A DNA stretch of 8,059 nt from an uncultured Bacilli bacterium (GCA_947598425.1 CANQFH010000049.1:1-8059); one strand, 5' to 3'. Positions 1-6,369 are shown, counted from the stretch's first letter. Numbers and translations: made by a program. The notes: generated by a model not told the origin, from the sequence alone.

Positions 1-1715
1 ACTTCTTTATTATCTAACAAAGAATTAGCATGAGGCATAATTCCTTCTTCCATTCCAACCATAAAGACTACTTTAAACTCTAATCCTTTAGCAGAATGAA
101 AAGTCATTAAGGTAATTGCATCATCAACATTTTGATGTTCGGTAATATCTGCAATTAAACTAATTTCATCAAGAAAATCTTCTAAGCTAACACTTCCAGT
201 AACATTTTGATAATTTTCAGTAATACTTCTAAATTCCATTAAGTTTTCTAAACGAAGCTCACCTTCTAAATTATTCTCTTTAGTCATTTCTTCTTTCATA
301 CCACTTTTATCTAATACTAAATCAATTAATTCTGTTAAACTTAAATTTTCACTTTCATGTGTTAACTCTAAAATAATATTTTTAAACTCTAATTCTTTAC
401 CTTTATCAATTACATTAAACATTGAAGTATTATTAACACTAGCTATATTTTCTAAATTTTCAATAGTCTTAGTACCAATACCTCTTTTTGGTTCATTAAT
501 GACTCTTTTTAAAGCAATATCATCATCATGATTAACTATTAATTTTAAATAACTAATTAAATCTTTAATTTCTTTTCTTTTATAGAAATAATAACTACCT
601 ACTACTTTATATGGGAGATTATTTTTAAGCATTGATTCTTCATATATTCTGGATTGAGCATTAGTACGATAAAATATTGCAATATCTTTCTTATTATAAC
701 CCATACTTAATAAATCTTTAATTTCACTAACTACATTTAAAGCCTCTGTTTGACCATTTTCACTTCTAATATATTTTACTTTAACCCCTTCACCTAAAGT
801 ACTATATAAATTAACTTCTTTTCTTTCAATATTATTTTTAATAACTGAATTAGCAACATTTAAGATAGTTGTAGTACTACGATAATTTTGATTTAAAACA
901 ATAACTTCAGCATCAGGATAATCTTTTTCAAAATTTAAAATATTCTTATAATTTGCTTGTCGAAAACCATATATAGCTTGATTTTGATCTCCTACTACAA
1001 AAATATTACGATATTTATTACTAAGTAATTTAATCATTTTATATTGGACTTCATTAGTATCTTGATATTCATCTACTAAGATATATTTATATTTATCTTG
1101 ATATTTCTCTAAAACATCACTATGTTTAATAAATAACTCTACTGGTAACTTTAATAAATCATCAAAATCAATAACATTATTTTTTTGTAATGTTTTTTGA
1201 TAACTAAAATAGATACGCATAGCAATCTTTTCAATATCAGTAGTAAAAGTTCTTGATACTTCAGCATCACTTAACATTTCATTTTTAATAAAACTAATTC
1301 GATTCCGAATATAAGAAGGGGCGATTTCTTTAGGATCAAAACCAGCATCTTTAATTAGTTTTTTAACAATACTTAAAACATCTTCACTATCTAAGATTGT
1401 AAAGTTTTTAGTAAGTCCTAATAATTCATAATTTTCTTTAATTATACGTAAACCAAAGGAATGGAAAGTTCCTACAAAAGCATAATTATTACTAGTAAGA
1501 GCATTTATTCTTTCTTGCATTTCTTTAGCGGCTTTGTTAGTAAAAGTAATTGCTAAAATATTACTACTATAAATACCTTGATCTATTAGATAAAGGATTC
1601 TTGTAGTTAATACTTTGGTTTTACCAGAACCTGCTCCAGCTACTACTAAACAAGGGCCATCGATATGCATCACTGCTTCTTTTTGTTCTTTATTTAAATT
1701 ATCTAAATAACTCAT
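1..1715 (-). CDS. pcrA: ATP-dependent DNA helicase PcrA/UvrD (3' part outside window)
   Basis: Superfamily 1A 3'-5' DNA helicase, used in nucleotide excision repair, rolling-circle replication and removal of recombination intermediates. I translated 571 codons from ATG at 1715 down to the window edge with no stop. Visible motifs in order: Walker A AGAGSGKT (residues 26-33), motif Ia ITFTNKAAKEM, Walker B LVDEYQDTN, motif III GDQNQAIYGFRQAN, motif IV LNQNYRST, motif V TFHSAKGLEF, then GMEEGIMPH near the edge. The family is about 720-740 residues, so motif VI and the C-terminal region lie outside. Motif III reads FRQA where FRGA or WRGA is more common. A GGGG-containing weak Shine-Dalgarno site ends 8 bases before the ATG. 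A terminator upstream separates it from the peptidase gene, so it is probably transcribed on its own. The call is secure; PcrA rather than another UvrD paralogue rests on the Gram-positive context. Confidence 0.95.
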   Translation of the reverse strand, partial: MSYLDNLNKEQKEAVMHIDGPCLVVAGAGSGKTKVLTTRILYLIDQGIYSSNILAITFTNKAAKEMQERINALTSNNYAFVGTFHSFGLRIIKENYELLGLTKNFTILDSEDVLSIVKKLIKDAGFDPKEIAPSYIRNRISFIKNEMLSDAEVSRTFTTDIEKIAMRIYFSYQKTLQKNNVIDFDDLLKLPVELFIKHSDVLEKYQDKYKYILVDEYQDTNEVQYKMIKLLSNKYRNIFVVGDQNQAIYGFRQANYKNILNFEKDYPDAEVIVLNQNYRSTTTILNVANSVIKNNIERKEVNLYSTLGEGVKVKYIRSENGQTEALNVVSEIKDLLSMGYNKKDIAIFYRTNAQSRIYEESMLKNNLPYKVVGSYYFYKRKEIKDLISYLKLIVNHDDDIALKRVINEPKRGIGTKTIENLENIASVNNTSMFNVIDKGKELEFKNIILELTHESENLSLTELIDLVLDKSGMKEEMTKENNLEGELRLENLMEFRSITENYQNVTGSVSLEDFLDEISLIADITEHQNVDDAITLMTFHSAKGLEFKVVFMVGMEEGIMPHANSLLDNKE

Positions 1716-1736
1716 ATTATCTACCCCACTGTAACA

Positions 1737-1742
1737 ATTATA
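1737..1742 (-). promoter_or_regulatory. Putative -10 box for pcrA
   Basis: A perfect TATAAT (minus strand) lies 21 bases before the pcrA ATG and downstream of the preceding gene's terminator. No convincing -35 box sits 16-18 bases upstream; that stretch is T-rich. An 11-base palindrome (TATCA-T-TGATA, 1741-1751) overlaps its upstream edge. A start near 1730 would give a leader of about 15 bases carrying the GGGG ribosome site. TATAAT is common by chance at this base composition. Confidence 0.4.
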
Positions 1743-1770
1743 TCATTGATAATGAAAAAAAAGCTATATA

Positions 1771-1800
1771 AAAATAAAAGTCTAGTAAAAATTACTAGAT
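1771..1800 (-). terminator. Intrinsic terminator behind the M3-like peptidase gene
   Basis: A perfect 8-bp inverted repeat, TCTAGTAA / TTACTAGA with a 3-base loop (1781-1799), is followed on the minus strand by CTTTTATTTTTAT. AAAG/CTTT can extend the stem past a 2-base bulge. A T-rich tract on the other side (1802-1815) means it might also work in the opposite direction, but no plus-strand gene ends here. It sits 33 bases after the peptidase stop codon. Confidence 0.65.
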
Positions 1801-1831
1801 ACTTTATTTTTTATTCATGTCTAATATCTGA

Positions 1832-2866
1832 TTATTTACTTTTACCAATTATCTTTTTATTTAAGTAATCATCTAAAGCCTCTAAAACATTATTTAAAAA
1901 ATCTTTACTATTAATATCTATTCCAATGCTTAATAATATTTCTGAAACACTTTTATCGGTATTACCTATACTATTATTTAAATTAACAATATCGTTAAAA
2001 TCACAATATTTATGAGCATAAATTGCTAATATTGTCCCCAAGATGTAACGATAATTATAAGAAATAAATTCCCTACATAATACATACCCTAAAAGATTAG
2101 GATTAATATCTAATAGATCTTGATTATTGTCAATAATAATATTTAAATTTTTATAAAATAATTGACATTCTGCTAGAAAAGATTCTTTAGTGGAGGTATG
2201 ATAAAATTCTTGTAATAATTGATAAGTTTCACTATTGATATTGCCAAATTTAATATATGCTAATAATATTAATTCATATCTATAAAAGATTATAGAAGAT
2301 TTTTTGGCTTCTTTAATTCTATATAAATAATCTATTTCTTCTTTATTAATACCTTGATCTATTAAATAATCTAAAGAATATAATTCAAAATAGATAGCTA
2401 AAAATTCTGCTAAATAATATTCATTATTAGTGTCATTATCACCATGAATATAATGAATAAATTCATGGACTAAAGTACAAATATCATTATAATTAAATTC
2501 TCTATTAATATTAATAAGTTTTCTAATAAATGAATGACCATGATAAATAACACATTCTGAATCTGGATAATCATTATGATAACTAAAATCTAATTCACCC
2601 TTTTTAATTAAATTATCATATTGTTCTAAATAATTGATATCTATATTACTAATAACTTCTCTAGCTAAATTAAATACATCCATAAATGTTATTTTATTAC
2701 TTTTAGTTTGATTATTTAATTTATAATCAAATAATTTATCTGCAAAAAAATCGTTTAATATGTATAATTTATCTATATATTCTAATAAGAATTGATCATT
2801 TTCTTCTAAATAAAGACATATTTCATTTAAATAATTATTTAATATTTGATATTCTTTTGTATTCAT
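1832..2866 (-). CDS. Compact M3-family (oligoendopeptidase F-like) zinc metallopeptidase
   Basis: 344 residues, predicted cytoplasmic: I see no signal peptide or membrane segment. The zinc site is HEFIH (134-138) with the third ligand probably E154 in LAEFLAIYFE, matching the M3 layout in which the glutamate sits in an AE-x-x-x-x-x-x-E helix about 20 residues on. The C-terminal part also fits M3B: YRYILGTILAIYA (273-285), then SVSEILLSIGIDI (307-319) and a final helix, like the PepF tail. PepF enzymes are about 600 residues, so this is roughly the catalytic half with a short N-terminal helical part. Start choice: ATG 2866 with AAGGG ending 8 bases upstream. The protein is rich in Asn, Ile and Tyr. 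It begins 18 bases behind tRNA-Arg and ends at a terminator. By family it would cut oligopeptides; substrate and activity are unknown. Fold call fairly sure, function not. Confidence 0.75.
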   Translation of the reverse strand: MNTKEYQILNNYLNEICLYLEENDQFLLEYIDKLYILNDFFADKLFDYKLNNQTKSNKITFMDVFNLAREVISNIDINYLEQYDNLIKKGELDFSYHNDYPDSECVIYHGHSFIRKLININREFNYNDICTLVHEFIHYIHGDNDTNNEYYLAEFLAIYFELYSLDYLIDQGINKEEIDYLYRIKEAKKSSIIFYRYELILLAYIKFGNINSETYQLLQEFYHTSTKESFLAECQLFYKNLNIIIDNNQDLLDINPNLLGYVLCREFISYNYRYILGTILAIYAHKYCDFNDIVNLNNSIGNTDKSVSEILLSIGIDINSKDFLNNVLEALDDYLNKKIIGKSK

Positions 2867-2884
2867 TCTATTTTCCCTTATATA

Positions 2885-2961
2885 TGGTGTTCCTGAAGGG
2901 ATTCGAACCCTTGGCCTTATGCGTCGGAGGCATACGCTCTATCCACCTGAGCTACAGGAAC
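2885..2961 (-). tRNA. tRNA-Arg, anticodon CCG
   Basis: All stems of a cloverleaf can be drawn on the minus strand: acceptor GTTCCTG/CAGGAAC, D stem GCTC/GAGC, anticodon stem TATGC/GCATA around loop CTCCGAC (anticodon CCG, reading CGG), 5-base variable loop AGGCC, T stem AAGGG/CCCTT with TTCGAAT, discriminator A, and an encoded CCA end. The total is 77 bases. It sits 15 bases behind the cyclo-ligase stop codon and 18 bases ahead of the peptidase ATG. Some AT-rich Mollicutes lack a CGG-reading tRNA, so keeping it argues against a highly reduced Mycoplasma-type genome. Confidence 0.97.
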
Positions 2962-2967
2962 ACCTAT

Positions 2968-2976
2968 ATTATACCA
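2968..2976 (-). promoter_or_regulatory. Putative extended -10 promoter for tRNA-Arg
   Basis: Minus-strand TGGTATAAT (TG-N-TATAAT, an extended -10 box) lies directly behind the cyclo-ligase stop codon. The hexamer is 2968-2973, leaving 6 bases before the mature tRNA 5' end at 2961. I see no good -35 hexamer 17 bases upstream, as is common for extended -10 promoters. The usual -10 to +1 distance would place the start at or next to base 1 of the tRNA. Confidence 0.45.
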
Positions 2977-3495
2977 TTAATCACTGATTACTTCATCCAT
3001 TTTTATATCATAATTAGTACTATTTATATGATTAATAAGACATTCTTGATAACATAAACCAATTTTATATAAATGATATTTATGATAAAAACGATCATAA
3101 TAACCTTTACCATAACCAATACGTTCTTTATTATATGAAAAACAAATACCAGGAGTAATTGCAATCGTCTTAGAATTAATAATAGCTTTTTTAGTAGTTA
3201 TTGGTTCTAAAATATGATATTTACCTATTTTTAAATCATCTAAACTATTTATATAATAAAAATTAATAAGATTATCTTCAACTTTAGGAACCGCAACTAA
3301 CTTTGTTTTTAAAAAGTATTTAATTAATTTTAAAGTATCAACTTCATTATTAAAAGAAACATATATTAATATGGTTTGCGATTCAATAACTTTAGGATTA
3401 TTAATTACTTTATTATAAATAATTAAATCTTTAGCTTCTCTATTAATAATATTCTTTCTAATATTTAAATATTTTTTTCTAATTTCTTCTTTCAT
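2977..3495 (-). CDS. 5-formyltetrahydrofolate cyclo-ligase (5,10-methenyl-THF synthetase)
   Basis: 172 residues, close to the usual size of the family. It catalyses the ATP-dependent conversion of 5-formyl-THF to 5,10-methenyl-THF, returning stored folate to the one-carbon pool in the cytoplasm. Visible marks: the basic N-terminus MKEEIRKKYLNIRK; VAVPKVEDNLINFY (67-80); LKIGKYHILEP (88-98), matching the family's LK-x-G-x-x-x-I-x-EP region; and ITPGICFSYNKERIGYGKGY (113-132) followed by YDR, the nucleotide and folate-binding signature. The ATG at 3495 is the only reasonable start, but no Shine-Dalgarno site precedes it. A -10-like box lies 6 bases upstream. It stands alone behind the rseP terminator and ahead of tRNA-Arg. 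Bacillus orthologues are called yqgN; I leave the symbol empty because naming varies (fau/ygfA/yqgN). Confidence 0.92.
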   Translation of the reverse strand: MKEEIRKKYLNIRKNIINREAKDLIIYNKVINNPKVIESQTILIYVSFNNEVDTLKLIKYFLKTKLVAVPKVEDNLINFYYINSLDDLKIGKYHILEPITTKKAIINSKTIAITPGICFSYNKERIGYGKGYYDRFYHKYHLYKIGLCYQECLINHINSTNYDIKMDEVISD

Positions 3496-3501
3496 AAATT
3501 T

Positions 3502-3529
3502 ATTATATAAAAATTATTAAGTTTTGCAA
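3502..3529 (-). promoter_or_regulatory. Putative promoter of the cyclo-ligase gene
   Basis: Minus-strand TTGCAA (3524-3529, 4 of 6 to TTGACA), a 16-base spacer, then TATAAT (3502-3507). Only 6 bases (AAATTT) separate the -10 box from the ATG at 3495, so a start at the usual distance would fall on or beside the initiation codon. It follows directly on the rseP terminator. Confidence 0.45.
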
Positions 3530-3530
3530 A

Positions 3531-3555
3531 GAAAAAAGATTCAAAATGAATCTTT
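3531..3555 (-). terminator. Intrinsic terminator of the cdsA-rseP unit
   Basis: A perfect 8-bp stem AAAGATTC / GAATCTTT with a 5-base loop, followed on the minus strand by TTTTTTCTTT. The first bases of the stem are shared with the rseP TAA stop codon, so there is no untranslated tail before the hairpin. Confidence 0.8.
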
Positions 3556-4624
3556 AAAATAATCTAATAATATCATGAATTGTTACAAATATTAATAACA
3601 ATAAGATTAAGATAAAACCAATAGTATGACACCAATTTTCAAATTTTTGATTAACTGGACTGCCTTTAACTTTTTCAATTAATAAGAATAGAATTCTACC
3701 ACCATCAAATGCTGGGAATGGTAAGATATTAATAATACCAACATTAATTGAAAGATAAGCAATTAGATAAACTACAGTATATAAACCAGATTCAATACTT
3801 TCATCAACAACACTGAAGATACCTACTGGTCCCGATAATGCATCAAAAGATATTTTACCAGTTACAAGTCCCGCAATAGTTAAATACATTGAAGAGACAG
3901 TAGCATAAAATTTTTCAAAAGCATATTTTATCTTATTAAAGAAACCAGTTGTTTTTTCTTGATTAATATAGACACCAAAAACTTTAGTTTCAACACCATC
4001 AACATCTTTTTTAACTTCCGGTGTTATTTCATATTCCTCTATTTTACCATCTTCATGTTCAATCGTAAATTTATAAGCATCTTTGTTATTTTTATAATGA
4101 AGTAAAATTACTCCTTCATCCCAACTACTAATCTTTTTATTATTAATAGCTAAAATAGTATCTCCTTTAACAATACCAGCTTTTTGCATTGGTGAATCAT
4201 TTTCAACTGAATCAATTACCGGTTTTAAAGAAGTACTTCCCCATATAAAGGCCATTACTAAAAGTAATACTAAAGCTAAAATAAAATTATTAACGACACC
4301 AGCAGCCATCACAATAACTCTTTGCCAAATCGGTTTATTACATAAAAATTTATTTTTAGCAAGTTTTTTACCATCTACTTTAGTTTCTTCATCATCTTCA
4401 TAAACTTCACCAGCCATAGATACAAAGCCACCAATTGGTACTGCTCTTATATTATAATTAATCCCATCTTTACCTTTATGATTAAAAATAACTGGTCCCA
4501 TGCCAATGGAAAATTCATAAATAAATACACCGAACTTTTTAGCCCATAAGAAATGTCCTACTTCATGAACTAAAACAATCAGACCTAATATAAATATAAA
4601 TACAATTAATGTTAAAAACCACAT
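3554..4624 (-). CDS. rseP: Site-2 intramembrane zinc protease RseP/RasP (M50)
   Basis: 356 residues. It cleaves membrane-embedded substrates such as anti-sigma factors and leftover signal peptides inside the membrane. Active-site HEVGH is at residues 20-24 in the first membrane helix; the third zinc ligand is D307 in NILPFPAFDGG (299-309), matching the family N-x-x-P-x-P-x-x-DGG. Membrane segments lie roughly at 3-25, 105-128, 283-305 and 333-353. One PDZ domain spans about 133-215 (PVIDSVENDSPMQKAGIVKGD). E. coli RseP has about 450 residues and two PDZ domains, so this is the one-PDZ Gram-positive form. The segment usually written AGP-x-x-N reads AAGVVNN (107-113), without the proline. ATG 4624 has AGGAG ending 8 bases upstream, and that site overlaps the cdsA TAG stop. 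It is probably translationally coupled to cdsA. Confidence 0.95.
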   Translation of the reverse strand: MWFLTLIVFIFILGLIVLVHEVGHFLWAKKFGVFIYEFSIGMGPVIFNHKGKDGINYNIRAVPIGGFVSMAGEVYEDDEETKVDGKKLAKNKFLCNKPIWQRVIVMAAGVVNNFILALVLLLVMAFIWGSTSLKPVIDSVENDSPMQKAGIVKGDTILAINNKKISSWDEGVILLHYKNNKDAYKFTIEHEDGKIEEYEITPEVKKDVDGVETKVFGVYINQEKTTGFFNKIKYAFEKFYATVSSMYLTIAGLVTGKISFDALSGPVGIFSVVDESIESGLYTVVYLIAYLSINVGIINILPFPAFDGGRILFLLIEKVKGSPVNQKFENWCHTIGFILILLLLIFVTIHDIIRLF

Positions 4625-4632
4625 AAGTTATT

Positions 4633-4637
4633 CTCCT
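4633..4637 (-). promoter_or_regulatory. rseP ribosome binding site overlapping the cdsA stop codon
   Basis: On the minus strand TAGGAG holds both the cdsA TAG stop (4638-4636) and AGGAG of the rseP site (4637-4633), 8 bases before the rseP ATG. Ribosomes finishing cdsA stop on the rseP ribosome site, which favours coupled translation. Confidence 0.75.
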
Positions 4638-5421
4638 ATAAAATTGTCCTTAAAATGACATAAGCAATAACTACAAAAGCAATACTGTCAATACGATCTA
4701 ATATACCACCATGTCCTGGCATAATATTAGAAAAATCTTTAATGTCATTTTCTCTTTTAATTTTACTAAATACTAAATCTCCTAATTCCCCAGCTATTAC
4801 TAATAATATTGTTAAAATAACTGCATTAACACTTAATGGAGCAATTAAATTATGATAGACAATTAATGATACAATAATACTACCAAGTGATCCTGCAATA
4901 GCACCTTCCCAACTTTTAGCAGGGCTAATTTTAGGGCACATTTTATGTTTACCAATAAGAGTCCCAATGGCATAAGCAAGAGTATCAGATACTATAGCAA
5001 GTACTAATAAATAAATTAAAACATGAATATTTACTGCTCTAATACTTAATAATAAATTAAATACTAAACCAATTAATAAAACTCCTCCAATTAAATAAAA
5101 GGCATCACTAGTTTTATATTTATCTTTTTTATAAAATATTGCTGGTATTAATAAAATAAATGGTAATAATATTTTAGCATAGCTAATCATTTCAACTGAT
5201 TCTTTACCATAATCTCCTACTACTAAATAAACAACTAATAATAATCCTAAAATCTTAACTATATTAGGAATATCTTTATGACTCTTTTTTAAATCTAATA
5301 ATTCTTTATAAGCAAGAACACTTATAATACCCATAACGATTACAAAGGGATATCCTCCAAACCAAATTAAAGGAATAAATACTGCTAATGCAATAATTGC
5401 ACTAATAATTCTAACTTTCAT
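4636..5421 (-). CDS. cdsA: Phosphatidate cytidylyltransferase (CDP-diglyceride synthase)
   Basis: 261 residues from ATG 5421. This integral membrane enzyme makes CDP-diacylglycerol from CTP and phosphatidate, the precursor of phosphatidylglycerol and cardiolipin. The family signature is complete at 219-245: S-K-I-K-R, then K-D-F-S-N-I-M-P-G-HGG-I-L-D-R-I-D. Upstream lies SDTLAYAIGTLIGKHK (145-160) with the conserved SPAKSWEG (166-173). About seven or eight hydrophobic helices fill the rest. An in-frame ATG at 5439 is six codons earlier, but GGAGG (5433-5437) lies inside that extension and no ribosome site precedes it, so 5421 is the better start; the 11-base gap is a little long. It ends in TAG, 11 bases before rseP. 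In most Firmicutes dxr stands between cdsA and rseP and uppS lies before cdsA; neither is here. Confidence 0.94.
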   Translation of the reverse strand: MKVRIISAIIALAVFIPLIWFGGYPFVIVMGIISVLAYKELLDLKKSHKDIPNIVKILGLLLVVYLVVGDYGKESVEMISYAKILLPFILLIPAIFYKKDKYKTSDAFYLIGGVLLIGLVFNLLLSIRAVNIHVLIYLLVLAIVSDTLAYAIGTLIGKHKMCPKISPAKSWEGAIAGSLGSIIVSLIVYHNLIAPLSVNAVILTILLVIAGELGDLVFSKIKRENDIKDFSNIMPGHGGILDRIDSIAFVVIAYVILRTIL

Positions 5422-5432
5422 AATACTATTAA

Positions 5433-5437
5433 CCTCC
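5433..5437 (-). promoter_or_regulatory. Ribosome binding site deciding the cdsA start
   Basis: Minus-strand GGAGG lies 11 bases before ATG 5421 and begins inside the alternative ATG at 5439. The earlier ATG would be read through its own best ribosome site and has none upstream, so the downstream ATG is preferred. Confidence 0.7.
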
Positions 5438-5457
5438 ATATATTATATTCTATTAAA

Positions 5458-5486
5458 AGTATACTATTAATTCTAATTTTAGTAAA
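5458..5486 (-). promoter_or_regulatory. Putative promoter of cdsA-rseP
   Basis: Minus-strand TTTACT (5481-5486, 4 of 6 to TTGACA), a 17-base spacer and TATACT (5458-5463, 5 of 6). A start near 5451 gives a leader of about 30 bases that includes the GGAGG site. It lies just after the divIVA-like terminator. A TATAAT at 5442-5447 looks better but would start RNA inside the ribosome site. Confidence 0.5.
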
Positions 5487-5487
5487 G

Positions 5488-5529
5488 AAAAAAAAGATAG
5501 AAAAATTTAATTATTTAAATTAAATTTCT
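5488..5529 (-). terminator. AU-only intrinsic terminator behind sepF-divIVA
   Basis: A 7-bp stem TTTAATT/AATTAAA (5506-5512 with 5518-5524) around a 5-base loop, extended past a 2-base bulge by AGAAA/TTTCT (5499-5503 with 5525-5529). On the minus strand it is followed by eight Ts and then CTTT. The stem covers the last codons and stop of the divIVA-like gene. With only one G-C pair it would be weak, so confidence is moderate. Confidence 0.5.
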
Positions 5530-5941
5530 CGATCTCTTCTAATTCTGTTTCTAAGATATCTTTATACTTTCTTTTATATCTTTCGACTTGTCTTGTTAAT
5601 GCTTCTGCTTCATTTTCAGCTTTTTCAGCTTTTATTAAAGCATTATTAATAATTCTTGAAGCATTCTTCTTAGCATTTTCAACTACTAATTTTGCTTCAT
5701 CATAAGCAACTTTTTTAATATTCTGAGTTGATTCTTCAGCAATTAATATTGCTCTATTTAAAGTGCTTTCTAAATTCTTATACCTGGCTAATTCTTTTTG
5801 TAAATTCTCTATCTCTTGATCTCTTCTTTTTAAATTATTTAACATACTTTCATACTCAGTTGTAACATTTTGAACAAAAGAATTTACTTCATTTTTATTA
5901 TAACCTGGAAAACTATTATTAAATTTTCGCACAACAATCAC
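5507..5941 (-). CDS. DivIVA/GpsB-like cell division coiled-coil protein
   Basis: 144 residues from GTG 5941. DivIVA proteins bind curved membrane at division sites and poles and place partner proteins. The N-terminus carries the family's core FNNSFPGYNKNEVNSFVQNV (7-26), matching F-x-x-x-F-x-GY-x-x-x-EV-x-x-F. The rest is heptad-rich, charged helix (about 26-66 and 68-140), predicted coiled coil. The usual extra N-terminal turn before the F-x-GY core (typically about 16 residues) is short here. The start is uncertain: GTG 5941 and GTG 5932 are in frame, neither with a good Shine-Dalgarno site, although the sepF stop is only 14 bases upstream, so translational coupling is plausible. At this size it is nearer classical DivIVA (about 165) than GpsB (about 100). 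It is co-transcribed with sepF, and its stop lies inside a terminator. Confidence 0.82.
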   Translation of the reverse strand: MIVVRKFNNSFPGYNKNEVNSFVQNVTTEYESMLNNLKRRDQEIENLQKELARYKNLESTLNRAILIAEESTQNIKKVAYDEAKLVVENAKKNASRIINNALIKAEKAENEAEALTRQVERYKRKYKDILETELEEIEKFNLNN

Positions 5942-5955
5942 AACCGTTTCTTAAT

Positions 5956-6369
5956 TTACCACTCTAATTCGTCTTCTCGATCACTTTTAGGTTTATCATT
6001 ATCATCAGTTATTTTGCCTTGAACATTGACATTCTTTGGGGTACAAAGATAAATCCCAACGCCAATCTTTTGCATATTACCACCAATGGCATAAACACAA
6101 CCACTTAGAAAATCAATAATTCTTTTAGCTTGAGCTGATGTAACCCTTTTTAAATTAACAACAACACTATTACGAGTCTTTAAATGATCTGCAATGGCTT
6201 GAGCTTCTGAAAAAGAACGAGGCTCTAACAAAATCATTTTATTACCAACTTTATCGGCATCTTTTAAAGCATCAGATTCAGAAACTGCATAAAATTCATC
6301 TTCAGTATCTAAATTTTCACTATCTTCATCATCCTTAACAAATAAATCTTTTAATTTACTAAGTGCCAT
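5956..6369 (-). CDS. sepF: Cell division protein SepF
   Basis: 137 residues from ATG 6369. SepF is a membrane-bound partner of FtsZ that bundles filaments and helps tether the Z-ring. The N-terminal MALSKLKDLFVK fits the short amphipathic membrane-binding helix. A long acidic linker (about 13-40) follows, then the conserved SepF domain: ILLEPRSFSEAQAIADHLKT (46-65), VVVNLKRV (69-76), AKRIIDFLSG (81-90), VYAIGGNMQKIG (92-103), IYLCTP (106-111). The C-terminal tail is acidic. Start choice: AGGAGG at 6377-6382 lies 7 bases before ATG 6369. The frame stays open to an ATG at 6405 but that adds 12 residues with no family similarity and covers the promoter. The divIVA-like gene follows after 14 bases. 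In B. subtilis ylmG and ylmH separate sepF from divIVA; they are absent here. Confidence 0.95.
   Translation of the reverse strand: MALSKLKDLFVKDDEDSENLDTEDEFYAVSESDALKDADKVGNKMILLEPRSFSEAQAIADHLKTRNSVVVNLKRVTSAQAKRIIDFLSGCVYAIGGNMQKIGVGIYLCTPKNVNVQGKITDDNDKPKSDREDELEW

Noticed and set aside
1832..2961. tRNA-Arg as an attachment site with the peptidase gene on an integrated element
   Set aside because: I found no repeat of the tRNA 3' end near 1800, no integrase and no phage or plasmid gene in the window.
2857..3057. Plus-strand 66-codon open frame
   Set aside because: It is the complement of tRNA-Arg plus the ends of two real genes; it has no ribosome site or family similarity and is the only plus-strand frame of note.
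5442..5447. TATAAT directly upstream of cdsA as its promoter
   Set aside because: A start at the usual distance would fall inside the GGAGG ribosome site and remove it from the mRNA; the TTTACT-17-TATACT pair further upstream is better placed.
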